The notes beneath the pieces were generated by a model, which saw nothing but the letters and a program-made list of their open reading frames with translations, did not search any database and was not told the origin of the DNA. A program made the translations under genes and the position numbers. Positions 11,880 through 23,385 of a DNA stretch of 64,000 nt are shown one piece after another. Positions within the stretch are counted from its first letter, which is position 1; every line of letters begins with the position of its first letter. Origin of the DNA: Nectonema munidae (Eukaryota > Nematomorpha > Nectonematoida > Nectonematidae). The stretch spans positions 310,001-374,000 of the forward strand of contig JAUIRK010000570.1 in NCBI GenBank assembly GCA_030549495.1, in the 5' to 3' direction.

Positions 11880-12042
11880 AGATAGTGTAACCTAAGGGAC
11901 AATAACAGCAAGTTCATCAAGAAGGCATAATTGAGCCGCTTGTATCTAAGTATGAGAAAAGTAGGCTTGATGCCGGATCGAACCCAAGACCTTTAGTTAT
12001 TGAAATCCAGTATCTAACCAACCTTACGCACGCCTCTCCCTT
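11880..12042 (-). mobile_element. tRNA-derived SINE, copy S2
   Basis: On the minus strand it runs GCGTAAGGTTGGTTAGATAC (A-box region), then AGGTCTTGGGTTCGATCC (B-box), CATCAAGCCTACTTTTCTCA, and ACAAGCGGCTCAATTATGCC. About 40 bases separate the A and B boxes, as in a tRNA-type polymerase III promoter. The CTTTACC tail is lost or altered. Confidence 0.75.
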
Positions 12043-12314
12043 GTAAAACAACTACAGATTTCATTATTTTGTTATAAAATATAAGTAATGATACAAAATC
12101 GGATATTTATTTAAAAACGGAACCGCTAAAAATGTGATTTCCGTTAAAACAGTACACATAGTCAGTCTATGATGATTTTAGTATAGCGTGTATTTTAAAA
12201 TATTCATTTTTCCCAAAAATAGATAAACATATGAGATCAGTTTTAAACATATGTATTATTTTGCCTTCACTAAACAAAATGAGTTGAATAAAGAATAACG
12301 GAATCTCGTAGAAT

Positions 12315-12785
12315 AATATAGGATTCTACACAACAATTGTAAGACCAATAATAATCACATATGAATGTGAATGCTGGAGCTTAAGAAAAAAAGACGAAAG
12401 GAAATTAGCAGCAACGGATAAGAAGATGCTTAGAAAAATTATGGGAGTAACACTAAAAGAACAAAAGAGAACTAAGGAAGTGAGAGAAAAGACAGGAGTT
12501 GAAATAAGTGTATTGGCAGGAGCGAAACGCAGCAAATTGCCGTGGTACGGACACCTTTTAGGAAAGAAAGAAGACGACATAGTGAGACAAGCGATGGATA
12601 AAAAAGTGGATAGAAAGAGAAGCAGGGGAAGACAACACAAAAGATGGACTAGCTGAGCGACTTCAAGATCTTGGTCTCAACAAAGAGGATCCTTACGACA
12701 GGAAAAATGAGAGAGGGGATTGTGGCCACCGACCACTAACTTGGGGACAAGGTGTAGGCAAAGAAGAAGAAGGAATCAAGAAATG
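12315..12785 (+). mobile_element. 5'-truncated RTE-like LINE fragment (3' end of RT)
   Basis: An open frame from about 12,327 to 12,654 reads RPIITYECECWSLRKKDERK, then MLRKIMGV, LPWYGHLLGKKEDD and RGRQHKRW. This is the familiar C-terminal end of reverse transcriptases of RTE/BovB-like LINEs. It then stops and runs into a 3' UTR with CCACTAACTTGGGGACAAGG and an AAGAAGAAGAAGG tail. The 5' truncation and A/GAA-rich tail fit target-primed reverse transcription. A second copy of the same 3' end lies at 22,730-22,812 on the minus strand. Confidence 0.75.
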
Positions 12786-15030
12786 CTTTATTTACGAGTA
12801 TTGGCATTGAATAATTAGGTGTTTCAAAATTCCTAACAATCAACCTAACTTTGTAATGAATTCATATCGGATCCTTATGAAATGGGATACAAAGTCAAAC
12901 GCATTCATATTAAACAGCCGTACACTATATAAGCGTGTTCAGTATAAATAAGTAGGTTACCTTAGTTTCCAAGAAAAAATTGGGAATTTACAAGAGAATC
13001 CCGGTTCTACATATCTATTGTGCAACAAACAGTCATAGTCCAAAGACGTTGACAGCTTTCATTGTTAAGGGAGGGTGCCAAAAGTATTTCGGGAGGAGGG
13101 GCGGGCAGAGGACAAAAACATGAATAATTTGCCTTGAAGTTTCAAGGATATTGCAAATAATTGATACATTTATAGTTTTGAGTTAAAATAAAATCAACTT
13201 GTCAATAAAAGGAGTTAACTAGAAAAAAATAAAATAATTTTGCGTCTAGATCTATTTTTTGTTGAAACTCTTCCAATAATTTTGTGAGTAATGTGAGCTT
13301 TTCTTAAAATACATTTAAAATATCTCGCAGCATAAATCTTTGCATGTCTTCTTAAACAATTTTATGATTTTATCTCCTATACTAGAGAACATGGCGTGGT
13401 ATTGAAATATCGATCCCATCTTTTCATAAATATAATTGCATTTGCTATCCAATTCAAAAGTATTATAAAAAATTGACGTTGTTCAGCGTCTCTCACTCAA
13501 ATCCTAAATTAATTTATAAAAAAGAAAGACTTTTTAAAGAAATCCTTCGTTTTTAAAGTTGCTCTCCTACACCACCTCAGCGATAAGATGGATGACACAC
13601 TCCAGAGCTTATCACGAAAAAATAGAACGAAATCGCCCATTCTGAATGATAATGCATATAGCAAACAAGCTTAAACGCCTAAGATCACAATTTGCTGAGT
13701 CCAGTTGGCGGAATTCTAATCGATCAATTGGAAGAATTGTTTGTCGTCATAAGAAACATTAATTAATTATTATTAATTTAATTTTTAGTTCGTCTTAAGG
13801 ATCGTTTTTCTTTCCATAACTTCAAATAGAATTTGATGAGAATAAATCACGATGCATTTTTTTTGAAATTGAAAGCCAATTTATTAAAAGTGAGCAATTT
13901 TTGAAATGGACTATTCGAACTGCTAAAAAACAAGCGAATACGATGGATGCCAAGCTGATTACTGTTTAGCAGCTACTCACGTAGATAAACGACATTTTAG
14001 GAAGAAAAAATAATGTCGTCTTAAATGTAGAATCTTGTAAATCCAACCTTTATTTTGCATATATTTCTATGAATTGCATAAATTCGTAAAAGACGTCGTC
14101 ATATTCGCTTACCGTATTAATTACACGAGTGGACTGGCTTTTTACATGTTTCGTTTATTTTTAAATGAAATGCTTCCATTAAGGTTTTAAATCAAATTTT
14201 CATCCTATTTGATTGACAGAAGTTTTTGAAAAATGTTTCATTTATAAAAAAAATAATCATAATTATTAGATACACAGTCCTATAAGAAGCGATTCACAAA
14301 CGCTGTACTTTACACTCTCAGAGTAAACTAGAGCCTTGTACGGGTTTTAAAATTTTGTACGCACAAAAAAATATAATTGTTAATATAATTGCGCACCCAG
14401 CCCTCGTTTTTAGTTTCAGTTGGGAAATTGGTTTCAAATTTAAGTTTCTTTTTAAGCGCGGCAATTTTAGGTTTCATGGATATTTATGCCTTAGAAAAAC
14501 TAGCCAAACTAACAGTATTGTCAGAAACGAAATTAGAGGCAAACGCTAAGGTAAATAAACCTTCACATCAGAAAACATTTTTTCACTTCCTCTCTCCCTT
14601 CAAAGTTTGCACTTGAATTGGCCTCTGCCTCCAACAAAGCCGAAACTACGGGTAAGGACTGGGCTAATGCAACCCCGCAAAATTTGTTACGCCCCTCCTC
14701 TAAAACTTGACGTCTTAGTTGGGATCTGAGTCAAGAATTGATTCAGAAAATCAAATATAATCACAGATAGTTTTAAAAAGATTGAAAAATACCAAATATT
14801 TGAACTATGGTTAATTAATGCCCCATTCTCTTGCTTTTCATACGTTCGATGACAAGAGAATTTATTAACTATCTGTTGTGACATCGTAGTGTGTGAAACT
14901 TGAATACTAATTTCCAAATCCTGCCTTCTCAATGACTGTTATTTTGCCCTTTATAAGCGCAAGTTATTAATGTGGAAATGGTGTCATAAAGAGATTTGAA
15001 GGAATAAGAGTATGTTTGAGCAAGTGTGCA
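12786..15030. other. Non-coding stretch
   Basis: I see no gene I can support. A short G-rich block (GGGAGGAGGGGCGGGC) lies near 13,083. Around 14,640-14,710 a GCAACCCCGCAAAATTTG and GCCCCTCC block resembles the ends of small non-autonomous elements, without clear boundaries. Confidence 0.35.
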
Positions 15031-15108
15031 ATGAAGGGTATTAAGATTTACGACAAATTCCCTATTGGACATAATCCCCCAGAGACAGAGTTAGGCCATG
15101 CACAAAAA
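15031..15108 (+). CDS. Candidate short first exon, unrecognised
   Basis: An ATG opens a frame reading MKGIKIYDKFPIGHNPPETE then LGHAQK. It meets a consensus donor (CAAAAA then GTAAGTAA) in phase 0. Composition is more balanced than the flanks. I recognise no family, and no partner exon with a matching phase was found, so it may be chance or the start of a gene lying in the ephrin region. Confidence 0.22.
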
Positions 15109-17089
15109 GTAAGTAAATAAGCACAGTTCAAATTTGGTTGGTTTAAAATTTTCTTTTAAATGTTTTTGATTTGCAAGAATCTTTTTTAATTAGTTCTTTA
15201 AATTTGAATAGAATTGATTTACTCCACGCCATGATGCAGTTATAAAGAATTTTTAAGGATAAAAAACGTCTACTTTCTTTTTCAATGAAATTTTATACAT
15301 TTAAAGAAGGGATTTTCATTAACGTTTTCCCCATTTTCAAAGGACAGTTCAAATTAGAATGTTATCGCTGGAAAACCGAAGTTTAGATGAAAAGTCGTTT
15401 GAAAATATATGAGATTGAGTTATCCTTAGCCATTAGCTTAGCATGACTATTTTATCAAAGAATGTATAAAATAGGAATCCGTAAATATATGATAATTAAG
15501 AATCAGGATAAACGTCCTCTTGAAACATATTGCGAACAGTCCTAAATTAAAATTCGTAAGTTCTCCCTGTAACAGAATAAGAGAAATTTGAGAGCATCAT
15601 CTTCGTTCCAAGCCATTCCCATACTTGGTTGCAGCGCATAATTTACCTGAAGGCGTCTACATGTTGTGATCTATAGGAAGTTAGAAAAGAGTGCAACTTC
15701 GCCTGAGCATCAAAAATCCTGGAAAAAACGGCTTCACGATTGATTTTATAGTTTGACAAAATGCTTCGATTATTTCTTAATCTCGTTTATAATTATGTTT
15801 TCGCAATAAAGGGAAGAACAACAATCTCTAAAAAGCGAACAGACCGCAATGTCTGGATTGAGGATCGAAGCCAGGACAACTAGATCAATAATAGCCTACG
15901 CTTTCACAACTAGGGCATTTGCAGATAGTTAGTACCAAGTGATGTGGGTAAGTAAAAAGTCAGTAGATCTTCAAGTTAGTTACAAAATATATCCCTAAAA
16001 GTTGTTCATATACTTTTCCACTAAATTCCATAATAAGCAAATAACATGGATTTACCGAGCTCATTTGGGGATTGATCGCACTTTTCTAGTCTCAAACGCA
16101 GACACGGTGTCCATATTAAGGAATATCTTTGCGTGAATAAGTGCTAAGGTAGTGGAGCTTTTAACTGTGGCTGAATCTACTTTCATAAAGCATAGTCTCA
16201 CACAAAATTCAGTTTGAGTTAAGAAGAACTAATTGTGAGCGACACAAAGAGGATCGCGCTCAGAACTCTACCATGTTCACATAAAGTTCTAGAAAGAGGT
16301 CGGTTTTGAGTTTTTGAAATAGGGATTTTTTGATTACGTCATTTTCTTCATGGTTTGCATGTGCAAAGTCCGAGTAGATGGCAAATTCAATTCTGAAGAT
16401 AACTTTTGTTCTTGAAAATATTTATATACTATTTTAACCGTTTCGGTGGAGAGTAGTCAACATTATGTCTTGTATTTTTTCATTGAAAAAATGTTGGCTC
16501 CAATGGAAAAATTGTGAAGCTAAACTGCTTTTTAAAATCGTATTTTTCAGGTTTCCCTGCTTTTAGAGCCTAGGAGATTATTTTTGATTAAGCAAATTAA
16601 ATCGCAGAAGCAAAGAACAAGCTTTTTAAATATGAAAGGACTACTACTCAGACTTAAGAAAGTAAAAATAAGGCATCTAATAAAATTTCACTAAGAAACG
16701 CTTTTGAAAGTTTTCCAAAATTTTTTAAATTGTTTTAACATTTATGAAAATTTTAAATATCAATAATATTTCCATGCAGATTCGTATTAATCCAAAATAA
16801 AATGATCTTCGGTTTAGCAATATCAATTTCCTAGTAGCATACTGGATCATAGAAATATATCTTAGTTTACTTAGGTTCTATAAGTAAACGCTAGGTTTTT
16901 ACGACCTTGGATGCTCGAAATAAGTTTGCTATAGAGAAATAAAGAACCATCGGTTTGAATTCATTTGAAGAAAAAACAGGTGAAAAATAAGAAAAAATAT
17001 GTAATTATGCGAAAGGAACGAAAGAGGTCGAAAAATCCCGAAAAGTAAATAATCGCAAAGCCACGTGTTTACAATTTATATTTTTTCAG
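15109..17089 (+). other. AT-rich stretch upstream of ephrin exon 2
   Basis: This is probably part of the ephrin first intron. A weak MITE-like block lies at 15,236-15,345. I see no exon carrying the ephrin signal peptide or the usual YWNSSNP-type motif, so exon 1 is either far upstream, outside the window, or missed. Confidence 0.4.
15236..15345. mobile_element. Decayed piggyBac-type MITE, copy 9
   Basis: The interior ACGTCTACTTTCTTTTTCAA, then AATTTTATACATTTAAAGAA, follows the pattern of copy 6. The ends no longer show the CCC/GGG plus TTAA signature. Confidence 0.3.
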
Positions 17090-17213
17090 ATACAGAAGAG
17101 ATAACACAGATCACATCATAGATGTTTCAATTGGCGACTCCATAGACCTTGTTTGTCCGATGTATTTGCCAAACACTCCACATGACAAAGTGGAGTTTAA
17201 CGCTGTCTACAGG
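17090..17213 (+). CDS. Ephrin, receptor-binding domain exon A
   Basis: Ephrins are membrane-tethered ligands of Eph receptor tyrosine kinases, used in contact-dependent cell repulsion and adhesion. This 124-base exon encodes the front half of the ectodomain: YRRDNTDHIIDVSIGDSIDL followed by VCPMYLPNTP and EFNAVYR. The VxIGDxIDLVCP core is the ephrin cupredoxin-like fold signature, and its cysteine normally pairs with the one in LNCSNP of the next exon. A TTTTTTCAG acceptor and a GTAAGT donor bound it. It starts with the third base of a codon and ends in phase 0, which joins the exon at 24,376 to give YRVTKEEYYHC. The exon with the signal peptide is not found. Class A (GPI) versus class B (transmembrane) cannot be told because the 3' exons are also missing. 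Confidence 0.9.
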
Positions 17214-19369
17214 GTAAGTCTTCTTTTGCGTATCAAATATTTATCGGTTGAGCACACGTTAGTGTTTCTTTCTCGCGTTCCTGACTAATTTCAAGTTTTA
17301 CTATGGTCGAACACTTCCTGCGGTATTACCAATCGTTCATGCTTTGCCTATTTTTAAAACGAAAAAAAGTCATCATGATAAAGATCATTTAATAATTGCA
17401 AAAAATTAAAACAAAACTTTTTTGATTCGGACATTTCCTATACTGCTACCAGCAGCGCAATGCATTTAATATTAATTTTCCCTATTTTACTCTTTGAAAT
17501 ATAACATCTGCAATCTACATATCAGCATAGCTACATATCTTTATATTTGTTTTAAATTTTGCATTTTTAGAGCCGAAATCCATTCAATCTAAAATCGCCT
17601 ACAAACTTTTACAAGTAAATATGTATTAAGGTCCGAAATAGCGTTTTCCTCTAAAAATATATGAATAGGTAGAGATGGAATAGATTTTTCGTCCAATAAA
17701 ATAGTTGGTTTATTTAACTTCAAAATTGTACATATTACTAAACTTGTTAAATAAATTATACTTTAGACAAAATAGACTATAGTGAATTTGAATTTTTATT
17801 TATTATTTTTCGAAAACTCTTTTAATCGCTGTAAAAATAGAAAAGAAATAGATAGGGAAATGATTTTAGAGCTCAATGCTTGGCATTGGCATAATATACA
17901 CCTGCGCGAATGCTCCTTTTTGAAGGCATACAGAAGCATCAAAAAAGACAGCAAATCTAAATGGATCCTATAACTTGTTCTTACATCGTTTAAAAATGAA
18001 AGAATTTATTGAAATTTCTTGCGTTTGACAAAATGTATGGCTTCTCCTCAATTATTTTCACATTATGTTATTATGAATTTACTGAATTATGTAATAATCT
18101 TCTTAATTAGTTTGTAAGTTAAGTGACGAATTAACTAACTATCAAACCAACATACAAAATAATTAACTAGATTTAAACCAATTTATACTATTATATGAAA
18201 TACAGTGTGAAAATTTTTTATTTTTTAAATAAAACTCTGGTTAATTTGTAATTACTTATAAAAACATATTGTGCGAAAAATTACTGCAAATACGACGATA
18301 TAATACATACTCTTTTAAAAGATGCGTGATGAAAGGTATTGATTAATTTGAAAAATATAAATATCATTTTTTAATTTTATTTTCTTTATTATAAAAAGCA
18401 AGGGGATTTTAGAATTGGATTTTCTTTGGAAAAAAACTTTTTATAGCTATATATATGGGTTTTAAAAGCACGCGTCAAAAGAAAAGAAGATCCGATATAT
18501 CATTTCTATGATTAACTCAGTAAAGAGGAGGTTATTTTATTATGATATTAATTAATTCCGAATCAATTTTTTTTATTCCAAAAAATACCCCACTTTTTTA
18601 TATTAAAAAAAATTAAATTTCAAATTAAAAATAACTGAATTACAAATTAAAAAAAGAATTTTAATTTTCGAAAAATCAACCTAAAATTACATAACTGATT
18701 TGAACTAAATTTATATTTTAATTTTTTAATAGTTTTAACAATATAAGGGTTGTCACCAAATTTTTCTAGTGTTTTTTTTCTTTATAATATATCATCCAAT
18801 TATCCCAATGTTCTCATTTGGGAACAATATAAAAATTGAATTCAAAAAAAATTTTTTTTTGATTCAAATGCATGTTTTACATTTATTGCATTAAGTGAAA
18901 AAGAACGAGCTTAAAGTAAAAATGATATATACTATTTTTATTTCATAGATATGTGTCTTCTCAATAAGATTCGAATAAAGAAAAAAAGCGTATTATCTTA
19001 GAAATAAATGTTTTTATGGAAACCAAGGATAAAATTTTCAAAATTGAATTGTCAATACTTTTTCTAAAAATTGAATTCTCTATTCATTACATTTAAAAAC
19101 CCTTTTGAAGTGAATCTCACCATTTCATTTTTTTAGATAATAATCGTTATATAATTTTTTTATAAAAAGGCGTTTAATTATTTCAATTTGAATTCCAAAA
19201 ATTTTATCCATTTCAGAAACCTTTTTTTTTGAAAACAAATCATCTGTTTGTCTTTTTCAATAAAATTTTTAATTGGGGCAAATCAGATGATTTTTAATTT
19301 ATGGAACAAAAATAATAATTCAATAATTCGAAGTTCAGTTATTGGAGTACACTTGTTTTAATTTGAAGG
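17214..19369 (+). other. Ephrin intron, first part
   Basis: AT-rich intron with no exon, SINE or transposon end that I can see. A weak TTAG-type tract lies at 18,110-18,180, and 18,540-18,860 is very A/T-homopolymeric. Confidence 0.45.
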
Positions 19370-19975
19370 TGAAAGAGTGTGGGTTGGTTGTGGTGAAAAG
19401 AGTTTCTTGGATATTTTACTTCATAAGGGTGATGATTTTGAAGAAGAAAAGAAGATAGAAAATGACTTTTATCTTTATTTTGGCGCGACCTGTGGTGTTA
19501 AGAGGAAGAGCACGCACTTTGATTCGTATCTCGTGAAATGAGGCAGCTCTGAGAATGTAAAGTGTGGCAGCACTAATTAAAACTTGGCTTCTTGGCAGCA
19601 AATTTTAATTAAATTTGCACACTTTCAAGAAAACTAATCCATCACTTTGGCGAAGACGGAAAAGCGCTCTGTCTCTTCGCCCATTTTCGTGTGAGGCTGG
19701 GAAAAGGATCGATGTAGCATCATGCACCACACTAGAAGAGACCTTGACTTCTTGGAAGGCAAACTCACTTTAGCCAGAAGCACGCCCTCACTTCAAGCGA
19801 AATGAAAAATTGGATGCATCTTCACTTTGATTTCCTAATCTGCTTCCCACTAACTCAGCCTTCTCCAAAAGGCGTTCGTTCACATGAATGCTTATAAGAA
19901 GCAGTGTTGCGACAGCACCGTCAAATGGGGGCAGAGGGGCTTATGCTCAGGGCTAGACTTCTTGGGTGGCAAATA
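19370..19975. promoter_or_regulatory. GC-richer intronic island, candidate regulatory element
   Basis: About 600 bases of clearly higher G+C and CpG content interrupt the AT-rich ephrin intron. No long frame, splice pair or known repeat explains it. A word of the form CTTCTTGGnnGGCAAA (first copy CTTCTTGGCAGCAAA) occurs three times in the same orientation, near 19,589, 19,749 and 19,959, each after TTGR or TAGA. Repeated sites in an intron of a developmental ligand gene would fit an enhancer. An old unrecognised repeat is the alternative. Confidence 0.35.
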
Positions 19976-20209
19976 TAAAAATGTATAGTTATATACGTAT
20001 ATATACCAGGGATGCATTTACCCAGAGGAGTAGGGACGTGTGTTGCTCCCCTAAATTTTGGGTTTTTTTTATATAAACAGTTTAAAATAGCGACGATTCA
20101 AATTTTTCAACTAAATCGATCACTAAATTTATTTTATCAAAATTGCTTTATTTTATAGAAACATTTTTACGATGCCTTTAAAGTTGTTCTTGCACTTTAA
20201 ACAGCCTAG

Positions 20210-20336
20210 GAGGCGTGAGTAAGGTTGATTAGATACTTGGCTTTGATAGCAGAAGGTCTCGGGTTCGATTCTGCATCAGGCCTTCTCAGTGTTCAACAAA
20301 AGAGGTGCAATTTCACTTTGTTGATGAAAATTCTCT
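20210..20336 (+). mobile_element. tRNA-derived SINE, copy S3
   Basis: It begins GGCGTGAGTAAGGTTGATTA (A-box region), then GGTCTCGGGTTCGATTCTGC (B-box), CATCAGGCCTTCTCAG, GAGGTGCAATTTCACTTTG and GATGAAAATTCTC. It is more diverged than S4 and S5 and lacks the CTTTACC tail. It lies in the ephrin intron in the sense orientation. Confidence 0.7.
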
Positions 20337-20890
20337 ATTGTAAATTCTTATTTTAATTTTAAATTAACACGGATGCATTTAGCAGTTCAAAGGAACATAA
20401 ATATAATTAGTGGTTCCCAGGGCATTAGCTCCAAGAGAGGTAAAATTATAATTTTAGTGGTAACATTTTTCTTCTGGGATTTCTAATATAATAATTATTA
20501 CAAAAATGATTATAAATTATTTTAAAATTTTGTAGATTAGAAAATTTCATATTGTTTTAGATGCACTTTGGACTCACTGCATAACCAACCTTGTCCAAAG
20601 CAGCATTGCATTCCTACTATAGACATACATTAATTCACGTTTTCTGCGCTTTTTCAAGTAAAAAAAAGCAAAATGGGTTTAATCCTGAGATTTTTTTCAA
20701 AACTTTGCATGTGCAACCTGTTTAACTGAAGTGCACTGAAACTTTGGTCCTGGGAGAAACAGGTATATGAGAGCCTTGTTAGAAAGCGACTCCAACTCCG
20801 ACTCCTGTCCCTTTATTATCTCCGACTCAGCAACCCTGATTGACAGTTTTGTCTAAGCGTAAAAATTTTATTCGTAACACTCTTTGTAGT
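20337..20890. other. Ephrin intron segment
   Basis: No exon is visible. A short run GACTCCAACTCCGACTCC near 20,788 matches the texture of a decayed block at 30,020-30,290. Confidence 0.35.
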
Positions 20891-20894
20891 TTAA

Positions 20895-21003
20895 CCCATT
20901 TACGACCAATGTTCCTATTTTGGAACATAAGTTATTTCATCTTCGTCTGCTTTTTTCAATGACTTTGAATATAAATCGTCTGCTTTGCTTGGTCTTAAAT
21001 GGG
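20895..21003. mobile_element. piggyBac-type MITE, copy 10 (CCCATTTA subtype)
   Basis: A 109 bp element with perfect TTAA duplications (20891-20894 and 21004-21007). The ends are CCCATTTACGACCAATGTTC and, in reverse complement, CCCATTTAAGACCAA. TTCCTATTTTGGAACA near the left end corresponds to the TTCCCTTTGGGAACA near the right end of copy 4, so the two elements lie in opposite orientations. Two core motifs, TTCGTCTGCTTT and ATCGTCTGCTTT, are intact. It is the best-preserved copy. Confidence 0.85.
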
Positions 21004-21007
21004 TTAA

Positions 21008-21769
21008 TATAGCTTTGCCTTTTTCGGAAAAACCTACTTTTATCAAGGTTAAGGACACGTTTTGTTTGCATGCAGCATTTTTCTACGAAAAGTAAAGCCT
21101 TAAAACTCTAATCAAGTTATACGAGTAAGAGTATTTACCATCGTAGTTGATGAGTTCTTTACTCAACTCCAAAACACGCTTCCATATCGATTGAGGCAAG
21201 ACTGTTCATGTTAATTTGAGGACACTTTTCACAAGCATAAATACTCGGAGGGAGAGTAGCTTATGGTTTCTTTTCACATGATGAAACTTTGATTTGCCAA
21301 GGTCTGACAAAGCTATCCGTCCATCTTCCTATGTTTATCTCGCTTTCTAAATTAAAAGTAATAAATAACCAAGAAGAATACTTTACTTAATAAATAAAAA
21401 ATGGATGCTACACTAGCATGCATCCTTTCTCATTATTTCCATTTTCTTTGTTTCCTTTTGGGAACTGTAAATCAAAGAGATTAGAAAACATTCAATCTCA
21501 AACTTTTCACTTCCATTTTTTACACTCTCATCAAAGCATCATTTGGTTTTGGCTGAAGCTTTTAATGATAAAAATTGTACCTAATCTTTATGTGACATTT
21601 TTATCATCTCACAGTTTAGATAAATACAACATATAAAAACTAAAAATATTCATGGCTTTTTAACAAGAAGATTGAATGCAAAAAAACGAATTTATTGATT
21701 TCAAAAAGAAAATATTATTATGGAAAAAATTGCAAGTAAACTACTTTATTCATAGTAATTAAGTTGAAT
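21008..21769. other. Ephrin intron segment
   Basis: AT-rich with no recognisable exon. A 72-residue frame at 21,418-21,636 is phenylalanine- and serine-rich and looks like chance. Confidence 0.35.
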
Positions 21770-21928
21770 AGTTATTGACAGGCTAACCTACTATATCTAG
21801 CTAATTTAAATATCTGGCTAATTTACTAACTAATTGCTTAACTAACAAAGTAACCATGTAACTAAATATCCTGTTAATTGGAGCACTAACTAACAGATAG
21901 TTAGATAACGGGTCAATTAGTAAGTTAA
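21770..21928. repeat. Degenerate CTAA/TTAG tract
   Basis: Words such as CTAACTAATTGCTTAACTAA and CTAACTAACAGATAGTTAG fill this stretch. It continues on the other side of the MITE at 22,051-22,100, so the MITE interrupts the array. Confidence 0.6.
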
Positions 21929-22050
21929 AGCGTTAGCGACCAGAATAATCAGACGATATCTAATGTAAAGCAGAAGATTTGTATTAAAGATAAACGCAGA
22001 CAATTTTATTTTTGTAAAGTCGACATATGTCGACCGTGGTCGATAACGCA
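21929..22050. mobile_element. piggyBac-type MITE, copy 11 (GTCGAC subtype)
   Basis: TTAA at 21925-21928 precedes AGCGTTAGCGACCAG. The right end reads GGTCGATAACGCA and is followed by GTAA. The interior TCAGACGATATC, AAGCAGAAGAT and AACGCAGACAATT, then GTCGACATATGTCGACC, mirrors copy 3 in reverse orientation. Confidence 0.75.
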
Positions 22051-22100
22051 GTAAGTTAGTTGGTTAATTAGTGTGTTAATTAGTTAGTTTTGAAAGAATT

Positions 22101-22729
22101 TAAAAATTGTACTGCATATTAGCTTAATTCAAGGTATAAACAAGTTTTAAGAATCATATATGAATTTGCCCATTTTTATAAAGTGGGCAAGAGATGTGGC
22201 AGCTTTGTGAATTGGGCAATTTCACAAACGGGGTCTAACATATGTATTGGTGAATGCAGAGACTTAAATTTGAAAGGAGTAAGAATTTTATAGATCTTGA
22301 ACTCGATCATTCATGTCTTAAAAACTGTTTTATAAATTTTGGGAGCGGCAGTCATGCAGCTCCCTGATACACTCCTCCACTGTTCAGGATTCAAGTCCGT
22401 TACTTAAATAGTCAAGATGATAAAGCACTGTCTCTTATTATTTCATATAAAATGGATCTTACTTTTGCAAAATTTATTTTCAGCTCTTTCTAAAGGAAGA
22501 ATAAGCGTCCATTGTTTTTATTGGTTATCTCTCTCCTCTCTTCGCCGCTAAAAATTTTCATTCTTATAATCTATATCACAGCCTGATTGATTGTGTTGTA
22601 TTACAAGGATGGTATATTTATTTGTGTTAGGGGGAAAAATAAGCGAATTCTTTTAAAACGAACTAATCTGCTGATAAACGAACCAACTTACGGAATAACC
22701 AACTAATTATTATCTGCTTAATTAACTGT
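22101..22729. other. Ephrin intron segment
   Basis: I see nothing except another faint TTAG/CTAA tract at 22,660-22,729. Confidence 0.35.
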
Positions 22730-22812
22730 CATCATCTTCTTCTTCTTTGTCTACACCTTATTCCCAAGTTGGGGGTCAGTGGCTAAGATCCGCTGTCTCC
22801 ACATCTCTCTGT
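22730..22812 (-). mobile_element. 3' tail of the RTE-like LINE also seen at 12.3 kb
   Basis: In reverse complement this reads GATGTGGAGACAGCGGATCT, then CCACTGACCCCCAACTTGGG, AAGGTGTAGACAAAGAAGAA and GAAGATGATG. It matches the 3' UTR of the fragment at 12,700-12,775 nearly base for base, including the GAA-rich end. Only about 80 bases were inserted, an extreme 5' truncation. Confidence 0.7.
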
Positions 22813-23099
22813 TATAATGTTATACTTATACTCCCTGTTTCTATGTTACTGACTAAATAACTAATACAAAACTTTAAGTTAGAGTTTAATCAAATAGATA
22901 GCTATAGAGTGTAAAACACCATTGTGCAACCTTATGAAAAAAGCAATGTAATAATTTGCCCAAATTTGCGTTCAATAGATTTCAGAAATCTTTTTGTGAC
23001 ACATTCAAGTTTTCTCTTTTCAATCAATGACTCAACACTAAAATTTCAGTGATTGGTGACAAACTCATTTATGAGCTTTTGCTTCATTCGTGTGTTTGA

Positions 23100-23385
23100 T
23101 GACAGTAGCGAATTTAGAGGTGGAATTGCAGCTCCCCCCCCCCCCCCATTTTTGAGCGCATCAGTGTGTATTTCAATTAAGTTTCGTTTTATTTTTATGA
23201 AAAAAGAGTCTTTCAGATCCTTAGATGATATGAATACATATTCTTTGTGTGACACGAGTAATACTTTGGATAGACATTCATTTTCAGCGCTATCGTATAT
23301 TGAAAATTCAGAAAAACCTCATTTTATAAAAAAATATTAAAAAGTCGCTTAGGCGTAACTTTTCTACTTGATCCGCCCCTTATGA
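23100..23385. mobile_element. Possible small non-autonomous element with a poly-C run
   Basis: The left part GTAGCGAATTTAGAGGTGG and, in reverse complement, the right part GTAGTTTCATAAGGGGCGG are weakly alike. They enclose a run of 14 C at 23,134-23,147. G/C homopolymers just inside the ends are typical of some MITEs. No target duplication was identified. The frames across it are a by-product. Confidence 0.3.

Noticed and set aside
14389-14616. 75-residue plus-strand frame with a signal-peptide-like start (FLVSVGKLVSNLSFFLSAAI) and a donor-like GCTAAG/GTAAAT
   Set aside because: The hydrophobic part is low-complexity AT-driven sequence, no family is seen, and the acceptor inside the frame would remove the supposed signal peptide.
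23046-23340. Frames on both strands across the poly-C run, with a glycine or proline stretch
   Set aside because: The stretch is translated homopolymer inside a likely MITE.
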